A DNA stretch of 64,000 bases. Origin: Aminobacter niigataensis (GTDB lineage: Bacteria > Pseudomonadota > Alphaproteobacteria > Rhizobiales > Rhizobiaceae). Positions 46,428-54,918 of the stretch are shown here, one piece after another. The stretch is from positions 806,001 to 870,000 of the forward strand of contig NZ_JACHOT010000001.1 of assembly GCF_014200015.1 (NCBI RefSeq), written 5' to 3'. Position numbers and translations under genes: made by a program. The notes under the pieces were generated by a model, which did no database searches, was not told where the DNA came from, and worked only from the letters and a program-made list of their open reading frames with translations. Within the stretch, counting starts at the first letter, position 1, and every line of letters starts with the position of its first letter.

Positions 46428-48905
46428 ATGGGCGACCGCGTGCGGGAGGGGGAATCCGGTAACATTCCGGTGGTCGAGACCAGCGAGCGCGCGTTGCTGG
46501 GCGGCCCCGTTGCGCCCGCCGTGGCATGGGCACGGCCGAGCGCGCTTGAGGTTGATGCCCCGGGCGACGCCTCGCCGCGGGCGCCACGGCACTATTTTCC
46601 CCGGTCGTCGCCATGGTCGGACCAAGGTGCCGCTCTCCGCTCGTCCATGCGAGCCACTCGCGTGGCTATCGAAACCGAACTCGATCGTGGCGCCGCATTC
46701 CTGCTCGTGCCGGTCTTTCTGGCGATCGGGGCGCTTGCCTATTTCAGCTTTCGTGCCGAACCGCCCCTTGTACCGCTGGCCGCAGCCTTCGCGCTATTGG
46801 CTGTGCTCGCATTTCTGACGCGTACGAACAGGCTGGCTTATTACGCGCTTGCTGCTGCGGCCATCTGCCTGCTCGGCATGGCCATTGCCACGATTGAAAC
46901 GGAACGGATGGCAACCAAGATGCTCGGCGCGGCGATATCGGCCGGCATCACAGGGCGGGTAGTCGAGATAGATACCCTCGACAACGGCCGTCTGCGCCTG
47001 ACCCTCGATATCCTGGCGACCGAACGGCCGGTGTTGCGCTATGCGCCGGATCGCGTGCGGCTCATCGCCCGCAAGGTCCCCGAAGGCGTGAGGGCCGGTT
47101 CGCAAGTGACAGGCTACGCCAGGCTGATGCCGCCGTCAGGCCCGGTGCGCCCGGGAAGCTACGACTTCTCCTTCGAAAGCTATTTCGATGGCATCGGCGC
47201 CAGCGGCTTTTTCATGAAGGGTCCGGAGCTTGCCGCTGCTGCTAAGCCGCCATCGGCCGTGGGCCAGGCATCAGCCTGGGTGGAAAACGCGCGCGACCGC
47301 ATCGCCCAGCGCATTCGCGATCGCATCGGTGGTGCTGAAGGGGAAATTGCTGCGGCGCTGGTCGTCGGCGTGCGTGGCGGCATCCCGGAAGACGTCAACG
47401 AGGCGCTGCGGCGCACCGGCCTCTACCACATCATTTCGATCTCGGGCCTGCACATGGCGATGGTCGCCGGCACGGTGATGTTGCTGATGCGGCTGGGCTT
47501 CGCCGCCTTTCCAGCCTTCTCCTCGCATCGTCCGGTGAAGAAATACGCGGCAAGCGCCGCCTTGGCCGCGACAGCGGGCTATCTGTTCGTTTCCGGGGCG
47601 GAGGTCGCAGCGCAACGCAGCTTCATCATGCTGGCTGTGATGCTGACGGCGGTGCTGTTCGACAGGGCCTCCTTGACCATGCGCAATCTGGCGATCTCGG
47701 CCATCGTGGTCATCGTCATCTCGCCGCACGAGGTGGTCGGCCCGAGCTTCCAGATGTCGTTTGCCGCGACTGCAGCACTTGTCGGCGCCTATGCTTGGTG
47801 GTCCGATCGGCGTGAGCAGCAAGCTCAACCGGCCATCCAGCGGTCGATGCCCTCAAAGCTGTGGCGCTGGTTGGCTACGATGGCGGTCGGGCTTGCCGCG
47901 ACCTCGGTGATCGCAGGTCTTGCCACTGCTGTCTTCGGCGCCTGGCATTTCCAGCGCGTCTCGCCGCTCAGTCTTGTCGCCAATCTGGCAGTGATGCCGA
48001 TCGTCTCGGTACTGGTCATGCCGTTTGCCGTGCTTGCCGGCCTCTTCATGCCGTTCCGCCTCGATGGCATCTTCCTCGATACGATGGGTGCCGGCCTGAC
48101 GGCCATGATCGCGCTGGCCAAATGGTTTTCCGAGCACTCGCCCGTCGACGCGGTCGGGTTGGTTTCGACGCATTCGGTCGTCCTTGTCACGGTGGCGCTG
48201 ATCATCGCATCGATGGCCACGACCTGGTTGCGCGTTGCCGCTCTGCCGCTTGCGGCCTTCGCGCTGCTGGCATTGATGAAAGCGGAAGCGCCTGACGTGC
48301 TGGTCTCGGAGGACGCGCGCCTGATGGGCGTACCGGTTGGTGCAGGCAGGCTTGCAGTCAATCGTGCTCGGCCAAACCAGTTCACAATCGACAATTGGAA
48401 ACGTGCCGTGGTGACCGAGGACGTGGTCGGCCCCACGCGCCTGGGGCCGGCGAACCAGAGCAAGCGGAACAATGCGACCAGCCCAGGCGTCGCAAGCCCT
48501 TCCGGCAGTGGCACTGCCTTTTCCTGCGCCGACGGCTTGTGTCTCGTCGAGCACCCCTCGGGCGTGCAGGTGGCTCATGCAGAAAACGCGGAAGCCGCCA
48601 GGCGCGCCTGTGCCTCCGCTGACCTTGTTGTCGTCAACGACGCCACCGCAGGCAACGTTTGCGGAAACTCAGCCGTGGTCGTGCTCACCAGCCGTGAATT
48701 GGCACGCCTGGGAAGTGCGGCGATATTCCTGACGCCTGGCGGGGGAGGCGTTCCTCAACAGGTCGACATCCGCCACGCTGTGGCCACGCCATACCGCCCT
48801 TGGCATGCGCAACGAGAATTCTCCCGCGAGGCGAGGGGACTGCCGCCCTATCGGCGGGAAAGTAAACGTCAGGGCGCACCGGAGCCGGCAACGCCAGCTC
48901 AGTAG
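46428..48905 (+). CDS. comEC: ComEC/Rec2-family DNA uptake membrane protein
   Basis: Up to 825 aa from ATG 46428; the first 80 residues are low-complexity and a later ATG (about codon 74, [15 protein letters not shown]) is possible. DUF4131 region (about 85-300), then the ComEC channel domain (about 330-600) with [16 protein letters not shown] and [17 protein letters not shown]. No complete C-terminal metallo-beta-lactamase domain: the tail (about 650-825) keeps only a [14 protein letters not shown]-like remnant, common in rhizobia. Expected role: passing single-stranded DNA over the inner membrane. Confidence 0.88.
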   Translation: MGDRVREGESGNIPVVETSERALLGGPVAPAVAWARPSALEVDAPGDASPRAPRHYFPRSSPWSDQGAALRSSMRATRVAIETELDRGAAFLLVPVFLAIGALAYFSFRAEPPLVPLAAAFALLAVLAFLTRTNRLAYYALAAAAICLLGMAIATIETERMATKMLGAAISAGITGRVVEIDTLDNGRLRLTLDILATERPVLRYAPDRVRLIARKVPEGVRAGSQVTGYARLMPPSGPVRPGSYDFSFESYFDGIGASGFFMKGPELAAAAKPPSAVGQASAWVENARDRIAQRIRDRIGGAEGEIAAALVVGVRGGIPEDVNEALRRTGLYHIISISGLHMAMVAGTVMLLMRLGFAAFPAFSSHRPVKKYAASAALAATAGYLFVSGAEVAAQRSFIMLAVMLTAVLFDRASLTMRNLAISAIVVIVISPHEVVGPSFQMSFAATAALVGAYAWWSDRREQQAQPAIQRSMPSKLWRWLATMAVGLAATSVIAGLATAVFGAWHFQRVSPLSLVANLAVMPIVSVLVMPFAVLAGLFMPFRLDGIFLDTMGAGLTAMIALAKWFSEHSPVDAVGLVSTHSVVLVTVALIIASMATTWLRVAALPLAAFALLALMKAEAPDVLVSEDARLMGVPVGAGRLAVNRARPNQFTIDNWKRAVVTEDVVGPTRLGPANQSKRNNATSPGVASPSGSGTAFSCADGLCLVEHPSGVQVAHAENAEAARRACASADLVVVNDATAGNVCGNSAVVVLTSRELARLGSAAIFLTPGGGGVPQQVDIRHAVATPYRPWHAQREFSREARGLPPYRRESKRQGAPEPATPAQ

Positions 48906-48941
48906 GTCGCGCGCAGTGCGCTCCCGACATGCATGCAAGGA

Positions 48942-49658
48942 TCAGTAGCGGCGGATCAGCCCGACGAGCTTGCCCTGCACCTTGACCCGGTCAGGCCCGA
49001 AGATACGGGTTTCGTAGGCCGGATTGGCGGCTTCCAAGGCGATCGAGGCGCCCTTGCGGCGGAAGCGCTTGAGGGTTGCTTCCTCGTCATCGACCAATGC
49101 GACGATGATCTCGCCGGGATTGGCGGTGTTGGAACTGCGGATGACGACCGTGTCGCCGTCGAAGATGCCGGCCTCGATCATCGAGTCGCCCTTGACCTCG
49201 AGCGCATAATGCTCGCCGCCCATGATCATGTCCGGCGGCACCGATATCGAATGGGTCTTGTGCTGGATCGCGTCGATCGGCACACCGGCGGCGATGCGCC
49301 CCATGACCGGTATGGTGACCGCCGCGCCGATGTCGTCGTCATTGCCGTGCGAGAACGATCGCGATGGCTCCGGTTTACGGCCAAGGCTGCCCTCGATGAC
49401 GCTCGGCGAGAACTTTCGTGCCGCATTGAGGCCGGGCGCGATCGAATCGGGCAGGCGCAGCACTTCAAGCGCACGTGCCCGGTTGGGCAGGCGGCGGATG
49501 AAACCACGCTCCTCGAGCGCCGTGATCAGCCGATGGATGCCGGATTTGGAGGCGAGGTCCAACGCCTCCTTCATTTCGTCGAAGGATGGCGGGATGCCTG
49601 CCTCCTTCAGCCGCTCGTGAATGAACAGCAGAAGCTCGTGTTGTTTGCGCGTCAGCAT
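48942..49658 (-). CDS. lexA: LexA SOS repressor/autoprotease
   Basis: 238 aa from ATG 49658 ([21 protein letters not shown]); an upstream in-frame start is not needed. N-terminal winged helix (1-65) and C-terminal S24 peptidase domain. Self-cleavage bond Ala124-Gly125 in GRIAAGVP; catalytic Ser159 (GDSMIEAG) and Lys197 (EEATLKRF). An alphaproteobacterial SOS box lies about 52 bp upstream, so it is autoregulated. Confidence 0.97.
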   Translation of the reverse strand: MLTRKQHELLLFIHERLKEAGIPPSFDEMKEALDLASKSGIHRLITALEERGFIRRLPNRARALEVLRLPDSIAPGLNAARKFSPSVIEGSLGRKPEPSRSFSHGNDDDIGAAVTIPVMGRIAAGVPIDAIQHKTHSISVPPDMIMGGEHYALEVKGDSMIEAGIFDGDTVVIRSSNTANPGEIIVALVDDEEATLKRFRRKGASIALEAANPAYETRIFGPDRVKVQGKLVGLIRRY

Positions 49659-49709
49659 GGCCACCCCTGAGGAATCAAAAGAAAAACAAACCCGGAACAA
49701 ACGCTATCT

Positions 49710-49724
49710 GTTCCAGTTGTGTTC
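49710..49724 (-). promoter_or_regulatory. LexA binding site (GTTC-N7-GTTC)
   Basis: GTTC at 49710-49713 and at 49721-49724 separated by exactly 7 nt, the direct-repeat SOS box of alphaproteobacteria, placed 52-66 bp upstream of the lexA start. Confidence 0.85.
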
Positions 49725-49873
49725 TGCAACTGTTTATATTTCCTGAAGGGGCCGACGCCGGCGGCGAAGCCCTGCGTCGCGTGCAGGCTGAATTTTCCGT
49801 ATTGGTGGAACGGCCTTTGGGCTCGGAGGCGGTCGGGGCGCCGCGACGACGCCCGCCAGAATTGCTTGTCGAA

Positions 49874-49897
49874 GACGGGGAGCAGTTGCTCCCCGTC
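49874..49897 (-). terminator. Stem-loop after the porin gene
   Basis: GACGGGGAGCA and its complement, 11-bp arms with a 2-nt apparent loop, 6 nt past the porin stop on the minus strand. No T-run beyond it. Confidence 0.6.
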
Positions 49898-49903
49898 CTC
49901 TGT

Positions 49904-50962
49904 TTAGAATGAGGCCTGGAGGCGCAGGAACCCGCTCACAGAGCCGTCGCCGGCATCGTCCAGATCGTCCGCATAGACGAGTTCGGGAGTGACGACGAAG
50001 TTCTCGACCAGGGTGTAGGCCACATTGGCGACCGCCACGAGATTGCTGTCGTCGTCGTAGGCGAGTTGTGCGTTGAAGCGTGTCTTTTCGCCAAACTTGG
50101 CCGAACCGCCGCCCCAGACGGCCCAGGAACCGCCCCAGTTGCCGTAGTAGTTGCGGGTGTCTGCCTCCGACTTGTAGCCGACCATGCCAAACAGCGAAAT
50201 GGTGTCCGTCACATCGACGTCGACCCGCGCCTTGCCTGCCCACACATCGTTGCGGCTGTCATAGGCGGCAACCGTGGCGACCTTGCCCCAGCCCTGGGTG
50301 AGCGAGCCGCCGGCGACGACGTTCGGGACGTAATCTTCGACAGCATTCGTTCCGGACCCCGTTTCGAGTGCGATCGTGGCGGCGAACCCGAGTGGGCCGG
50401 TATAGGTGTAGGAAATCTGCTGGGTGCGGAATGGACCGAAGCCCAGCAGCCAATCGTTGATGACGTCTCCAGCGTAGTCGGTGAACGTCGAGAAAACCGA
50501 ATCCGTCATGCCTGCCCGGAAGCCGCCAAGCTCGAGATAGGCATGGTTGATGTACATGGCACTGCCAGTTCCGGAAATATCTTCGTAATTCCAGATTGCG
50601 CCGCCCCTGTCGTAGTCGAAGTTGACCTGCATATAGGCCCGCAGAGTGCCGAACTCGGTCTGCGAACGGGCGTCGGTCTGCAGAGCAGCACGCGCGCGCT
50701 TGTAGTAGGTGTCGCCGTTTCCATCGCCATCGACATCGGAACCGAGAAGCTCGCCGACACCGATGTCATAACGGACATAGCCCGAGACACGCAGGCAGGT
50801 CTCGGTGCCGGGCAAGTAGAAGAAGCCCGGACCATAGACATCGCAAACGCGCACATATTCGGCCTGTTCCGGGTCTGCCACAGCGACAGCGTCGGCAGCA
50901 TATGCCTGGCCTTGCAATAGAGTCGGGACCGCGACGGTGGCAAGCAGCAAAGATCTAATCAT
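49904..50962 (-). CDS. Outer membrane porin (Rhizobiales porin_2 family)
   Basis: 352 aa. Signal peptide 1-22 (AYA-A), then the family opening EYVRVCDVYGPGFFYLPGTETCLRVSGYVRYDIGVGE with the paired cysteines, a 16-strand barrel pattern and terminal ASF. General diffusion porin, similar to Brucella Omp2b. It follows lexA convergently on the same strand with no shared role, and begins the accessory block. Preceded by a 476-bp gap. Confidence 0.93.
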   Translation of the reverse strand: MIRSLLLATVAVPTLLQGQAYAADAVAVADPEQAEYVRVCDVYGPGFFYLPGTETCLRVSGYVRYDIGVGELLGSDVDGDGNGDTYYKRARAALQTDARSQTEFGTLRAYMQVNFDYDRGGAIWNYEDISGTGSAMYINHAYLELGGFRAGMTDSVFSTFTDYAGDVINDWLLGFGPFRTQQISYTYTGPLGFAATIALETGSGTNAVEDYVPNVVAGGSLTQGWGKVATVAAYDSRNDVWAGKARVDVDVTDTISLFGMVGYKSEADTRNYYGNWGGSWAVWGGGSAKFGEKTRFNAQLAYDDDSNLVAVANVAYTLVENFVVTPELVYADDLDDAGDGSVSGFLRLQASF

Positions 50963-51302
50963 TTCGTCCTCTCAATTCTGTTGGCAAGTCGCATGCAAGC
51001 GACCGAAATGATCAGGAAGGCACCTGCTTTACGTCGAGCCGATGCCAACCTTAAATTTCTGTAAGAAATACATCCCGTTGTTTTGACGTCATTCATGTGT
51101 TGCAGTTTTGTCGCAATTCTCCGGTGGGAAAGCCCAAGGAACGTGGTTCTTGTTTCGATGCGACTGTCAAAAGAGCAGACTGAAACCGGTGTCGGACCGT
51201 CAAGGCCCGTGGCGAATCTGAAAGGATCGATTCGAATGCAATTCCGTTGCGATGCCAAGATCAGTTGTTTGGACGGTCATCCTGCGACAATACAATTTTG
51301 TA

Positions 51303-51433
51303 AAGTTAGGAACAGGTCTGCTCAAGATTAGTATTGCAATATCTCTTTGTTCAGGCAGATACCTGCTGCTCGTTCAAACAGCGTGAATAATTATCCGCCC
51401 GTGTGACTGACCTCCACGGGCGGAGATTTTTTT
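51303..51433 (+). ncRNA. Candidate small RNA, about 130 nt
   Basis: A promoter-like TTGGAC (51269-51274) with 16-bp spacing to TACAAT (51291-51296) predicts a start near 51303. A perfect intrinsic terminator ends at 51433. No ORF with ribosome site lies between. The strand is opposite to both neighbours, so read-through from a gene does not explain the terminator. Start position is an estimate. Confidence 0.4.
51394..51433 (+). terminator. Plus-strand intrinsic terminator with no upstream gene
   Basis: TCCGCCCGTG (51394-51403) pairs with CACGGGCGGA (51415-51424), an 11-nt loop, then GA and seven T. It lies 6 bp beyond the 3' end of the minus-strand kinase gene but its T-tract points the other way. 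Confidence 0.85.
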
Positions 51434-51438
51434 CTGTA

Positions 51439-52797
51439 TTATGCTTGCGAGAATTTTATCTCGACCACGAGGCCAGGCGCGTTGTCGGCCAGCGAAATCG
51501 AGGCGTCGTGGAAATCGGATATCGCCTTCACGAGGCTGAGACCCAAGCCGGTTCCCTCGGTCGTTCTGCTTTTCTCGAGCCGATAGAAGCGCTTGAACAC
51601 CTTGTGTCGCTCTTCCGCTGGAATTCCCGGACCGGTGTCCGCAATCAGGATGGAGCAGGAGCGGTGGCCATAGCTGACGCCGAGCCGTATCGAGGCTCCT
51701 TCATGGGTGTGCCTAATGGCATTTACCACCAGGTTGACGCACATCTGCCTCAGTAGATCGCGATCGGCGCTGATTGCAAACCTGCTGGCTCGATCTTCAG
51801 GCTCCAGATTCATGGAGCGCCCGGCATCCTCGGCTATTGGCTGATAGATTTCGTATATGTCCTTTATGATCTCGTATGGATCCAGGCTGACAAACCTCGA
51901 TGTCCGCGCACCGGATGAAATATGCGAAATTCGAAGGAGAGCCTCGAAGGTATTGGCAATCTGCGTGACTTCGTCCATTGCCGTTGCAATATGCGTCTCG
52001 GCCGACGCCTGATCGGGGCTATCCAAAGCGGCTTCAAGCAAAAGCAGCAGCCGACCAATCGGGGTCTTTAGATCGTGCGCGATGTCGGTCGTAACCTGCT
52101 TCATCGCAGCAATGCTCGACTCCAATTGCACCAGCGTGGAGTTGATCTCGCGTGCCAGTGTGTCGATGTCGTCATTTTGCGGGGAGACCGGCAGACGCGT
52201 TGTGAGTTCTCCCGCTCCGAAGGCCTTCATCGTGTCTGACAAAGCAGCAATGCGACGACGCGTTCGAAATGCAAGCACTGCGCCGCTTCCCAGGCCCAGG
52301 GCAAGGACTATCGCTGTTGCGCAGCCAAAGCTGAAGAGAGCGATCTTTCTCAGCCGGTAGGTGTCGTCGTAGCTCAAGCCGGCGACAAGATTGTAGCCGT
52401 CGCCCAGTTCTTCGCGAAACAGCCGGTAGTTTGCGAGCGACTCGTTGTGATAGGTTGGCGTCCGCGTAGACAAGCCCAACGGGACGTCGGCAAAGCCCGC
52501 GTTTCCAGCGAGCACATCGCCGTCTTTCGACAGGAGCGTGTAGACACTGTGTTCTGCAGTAAGCGTCAAGCCATGGCTGGCGATCATCGCCGTCGCGCCG
52601 GAAAGGCCTCTGGCTTCATAGGCCATCGATATTTCTTGGAAACGCTCCCGGACGCTCGAGTCGAGCCGTTCGTAGAGATAGGCCGAGATCATATTGTATG
52701 AAGTAATGTTTGCTCCGATCAGTGAGAGCAAAAATATTGTTATGTACAGTGCTGCTATGCGGATTGAAGTGCTCCGCGTTATACTAGCGCGGGCCAT
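51439..52797 (-). CDS. Sensor histidine kinase (EnvZ/QseC type)
   Basis: 452 aa. TM1 (about 13-32), a periplasmic domain (about 35-150), TM2 (about 153-175), HAMP, HisKA with the phosphoacceptor in DIAHDLKTPIGRLL (about His242), and HATPase_c with N-box (NLVVNAIRHTHEG), G1 (ADTGPGIP) and G2 (GTGLGLSLV). The periplasmic part has no metal-rich motif I can point to. It overlaps the response regulator gene by 14 bp. Near a copper cassette, so metal sensing is plausible but inferred. Confidence 0.92.
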   Translation of the reverse strand: MARASITRSTSIRIAALYITIFLLSLIGANITSYNMISAYLYERLDSSVRERFQEISMAYEARGLSGATAMIASHGLTLTAEHSVYTLLSKDGDVLAGNAGFADVPLGLSTRTPTYHNESLANYRLFREELGDGYNLVAGLSYDDTYRLRKIALFSFGCATAIVLALGLGSGAVLAFRTRRRIAALSDTMKAFGAGELTTRLPVSPQNDDIDTLAREINSTLVQLESSIAAMKQVTTDIAHDLKTPIGRLLLLLEAALDSPDQASAETHIATAMDEVTQIANTFEALLRISHISSGARTSRFVSLDPYEIIKDIYEIYQPIAEDAGRSMNLEPEDRASRFAISADRDLLRQMCVNLVVNAIRHTHEGASIRLGVSYGHRSCSILIADTGPGIPAEERHKVFKRFYRLEKSRTTEGTGLGLSLVKAISDFHDASISLADNAPGLVVEIKFSQA

Positions 52798-53461
52798 GCA
52801 TGCTGTATCCGGTGTTTCGGATCGTGTGCAGGAGCTGTACTTCGAATGGTTTGTCGATTTTCGCCCGCAGGCGGCTGATGTGAGTTTCCACGACCGTGCT
52901 CAGCGGATCGAAATTGAAGTTCCATATGCGCTCGAGCAACATTGTCTTGGTGAGCACACGTCCCTCATTGCGCATCAGCAGTTCAAGCAGCGCGAACTCC
53001 CTCGGCAGGAGTTCGATCGTCGTCTCGCCTCGCTTTGCCAGCCTGCGAAAGAGATCGAGATCGAGATCGGCTACCTTGAGTTTGGATTTCTCCTGGGTGA
53101 TCGGCGGCCGTCGTCCCAGTGCATTGACCCGGGCGAGGAGTTCCGAAAAGGCAAAAGGCTTCGCCAGATAGTCGTCTGCCCCCGCGTCCAGACCTTCAAC
53201 CCGGTCGTCGACACCGCTCATGGACGTCAGAAAGATGATCGGCGTCTTTGTGCCGGCTGCGCGCAGTCCACGGACGAGGGACAGGCCGTCTAGGCCAGGT
53301 AGCATACGATCGACGATCGCCACGTCATAAACTTCGCGTACACCGAGTGACAACGCATCGCGCCCATCATTGAGAACATCTGCGGTATGTCCAGATGATA
53401 TCAGTCCATTTGATATATATTTGCTTGTACGGTCATCATCTTCAACAAGAAGTATCCTCAT
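52784..53461 (-). CDS. OmpR-family response regulator
   Basis: 225 aa from ATG 53461 (MRILLVEDDDRTSKYI, GAAGAAG ribosome site); the open frame continues upstream to 53659 through AT-rich promoter sequence and is not used. Receiver domain 1-120 with phosphorylated Asp51 in VAIVDRMLPGLDG and Lys in LAKPF; winged-helix output domain about 128-225. First gene of the regulator-kinase operon. A GACAAT-CC-ATTGTC repeat lies about 100 bp upstream. Confidence 0.93.
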   Translation of the reverse strand: MRILLVEDDDRTSKYISNGLISSGHTADVLNDGRDALSLGVREVYDVAIVDRMLPGLDGLSLVRGLRAAGTKTPIIFLTSMSGVDDRVEGLDAGADDYLAKPFAFSELLARVNALGRRPPITQEKSKLKVADLDLDLFRRLAKRGETTIELLPREFALLELLMRNEGRVLTKTMLLERIWNFNFDPLSTVVETHISRLRAKIDKPFEVQLLHTIRNTGYSMHGPR

Positions 53462-53560
53462 TTTTCTTCTTCCATGTAGCCATTGTGGTTTCCTCACTAA
53501 CGGCTCATTCCAATCGACAGAAAGTGGAAAATTGTTTTCTAACTGTGTTGAAACAATAAT

Positions 53561-53574
53561 GACAATCCATTGTC
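53561..53574. promoter_or_regulatory. GACAAT-CC-ATTGTC inverted repeat, candidate response regulator box
   Basis: Perfect 6-bp arms with a 2-bp centre, 100 bp ahead of the response regulator start. It resembles in composition the CusR/PcoR boxes (TGACAA-nn-TTGTCA) but the half-site spacing differs by 2 bp. Likely autoregulation site. Confidence 0.5.
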
Positions 53575-53753
53575 TTTGATGAAATATACTTCTATAATTA
53601 TTTTTGTTTTTATAGTGATTGTGGTGCAAATCGGATGTCGTAGCGACGTCGTGCTTCACGCCCTACTGTGTTGGTTTCGTGACTTTCATTTGTCGATTCG
53701 GAGCTTGGCCATAACGACTTGGTGATGGCTTCGTGAGGGTGAGGGGAATCGTG

Positions 53754-53784
53754 TGCTCCCTCACCGCAGGGCGGTGAGGGAGCA
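53754..53784 (-). terminator. 14-bp perfect hairpin after the small exported protein gene
   Basis: TGCTCCCTCACCGC and its complement with an AGG loop, 30 nt past the stop on the minus strand. No T-tract on either side, so a factor-dependent or shared stop is likely. Confidence 0.65.
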
Positions 53785-53813
53785 TCAGATGCAATTCTGG
53801 CAGCAGGGCCCGC

Positions 53814-54104
53814 TTAGTATAGACCGCGGCTCTCGCGCTCGCGGGTCGTCATCCCGAACCACCAGTTCGGCCGGACAACTTCGGCGGTTCCGTAGCGGCT
53901 GTTGGTCTTTACCAGCTTGCCGTCCTCACGAACCCGATAGGAAATATCCGGGTTCGACACAGACGTTGCAGCTTCTCCCGGCGTCCCGTGACCCTGGAGA
54001 AGCCGGTCCAACGTGGACCTTTCCTGCGTAAATCCACTGTTGGCAAAGCTGGAGGAGGACATTGCCGCAAGGATAACCAGGGCGTAGCCAAGTGTTGTTT
54101 TCAT
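53814..54104 (-). CDS. Small hypothetical exported protein
   Basis: 96 aa from ATG 54104, with AAGGAAAAC upstream. Signal peptide 1-21 (cut after SFA). The mature 75-residue part has no cysteine, is rich in Arg/Thr/Ser and contains DISYRVREDGKLVKTNSRYG and RPNWWFGMTTRERESRGLY. No family recognised. It is divergent from the copper cassette over 595 bp and downstream in direction toward the two-component operon promoter, so it may be co-regulated. Confidence 0.65.
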   Translation of the reverse strand: MKTTLGYALVILAAMSSSSFANSGFTQERSTLDRLLQGHGTPGEAATSVSNPDISYRVREDGKLVKTNSRYGTAEVVRPNWWFGMTTRERESRGLY

Positions 54105-54699
54105 TTGTTTTCCTTTCTATTCCAACGAATGGAGCCAGACTCAGTGGAACCACTCGATGGAACAGGGATATCTGCCCATCTTGGCAGCCTGTTTTCTGAG
54201 GACTTACATTTTTGTGATTCTTCCGACGCCACAGGCATTCGGCCTGCGTCGCAGCTTTGGGTGCGCCTGATCTGGCGTTCGCCATAGCCCAGGCAGGCCT
54301 GCTGCCTGCAAGCATGGCTACAAGCGTTGCCCTTTTGGTGTGGTGGCCGGATGCGCCGCCGCCCGTCATGCGCGATCCTCATTCGGCGACGCATTACGCT
54401 GGCGAAAGTCAAATGGACATTAGAATTCATGTCCGTGTGCAAAGCGCGTCTTTGTAAATGAACATTACAAAAATGTATAAATTTAATTGTTGAGGCCTTT
54501 TGCGAATACGCTTAGCTATGTCAATAGAGTTTTGGACAAAGAGTATAGATTATCAATGCTTCTGTAAGTAAGTATTGTTGGTAGTTTCAAAATACACTTT
54601 AAAGCTCAAAACAATATCTGGCTAAATTGAACCTCCTGTCGCGGTCGACGGTGAATCGCCTTCCGCTTGCTGCCCCTGGACCTAGTCTCGAGGAACCTG
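54105..54699. other. 595-bp divergent intergenic region before the copper cassette
   Basis: The first 330 bp are GC-rich with several short open frames in no convincing register, possibly a decayed gene; the last 260 bp (54435-54640) are AT-rich. It contains GGACAT-N8-ATGTCC (54415-54434) and TTTGTAA-N7-TTACAAA (54451-54471). No intact gene identified. Confidence 0.65.
54451..54471. promoter_or_regulatory. TTTGTAA-N7-TTACAAA inverted repeat upstream of copper cassette
   Basis: Perfect 7-bp arms (54451-54457 and 54465-54471). An inner pair ACATT-N5-AATGT (54462-54476) overlaps it. The TGTAA/TTACA core is similar to sites bound by OmpR-type metal regulators, making it the best candidate operator for the cassette 230 bp downstream. 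Confidence 0.45.
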
Positions 54700-54918
54700 A
54701 TGAAATTCTTGGCCTTAGCGGCTGCGGCCGCCTTCCTTTCCGCCTGTTATGCGTATCCCGACATCGAGCCGGGATACGCGCCAGCAGATGCCGATGCACC
54801 GCTGGGGTCGGCGCGTTACATGTCGGTTTTTGCCGGTTCGGCGAATTATGTTCCGGTAAAACCTAGGCCGTGGGCCGAGATCAACGAGCGTGTCGCGCCA
54901 AAGCCTGAGGTGCAGTGA
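54700..54918 (+). CDS. Small lipoprotein, first gene of copper cassette
   Basis: 72 aa from ATG 54700 with GAGGAAC upstream. Lipobox LSAC with Cys16 after a short hydrophobic signal. The mature part is short, Tyr/Pro-rich and has no obvious metal motif. TGATG overlap with the TolC-like gene shows translational coupling. Function unknown; small lipoproteins of this type accompany copper-resistance operons. Confidence 0.75.
   Translation: MKFLALAAAAAFLSACYAYPDIEPGYAPADADAPLGSARYMSVFAGSANYVPVKPRPWAEINERVAPKPEVQ

Larger units (their letters stand above)
50963..51438. other. 476-bp intergenic region between porin and sensor kinase
   Basis: Contains the porin promoter/leader on the minus strand (50963-51080, moderately AT-rich) and, on the plus strand, a promoter-like pair and intrinsic terminator described separately. 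A possible 82-codon ORF (51083-51331) has no coding character and is not called. Confidence 0.7.
53462..53813. other. 352-bp AT-rich gap upstream of the response regulator
   Basis: Notably AT-rich between 53520 and 53625. It holds the promoter region of the two-component operon, ATTGTTT-N13-AAACAAT (53531-53557), the tighter GACAAT repeat, and a 14-bp hairpin beyond the next gene. No gene seen. Confidence 0.7.

Noticed and set aside
51083-51331. 82-codon ORF between porin and kinase
   Set aside because: No ribosome site, no domain, no hydrophobic pattern; the region is better read as promoter and sRNA territory.
54257-54457. 66-codon plus-strand ORF before the copper cassette
   Set aside because: Starts without a ribosome site, composition changes mid-way and overlaps the operator-like repeats; possibly a remnant, but not supportable as a gene.
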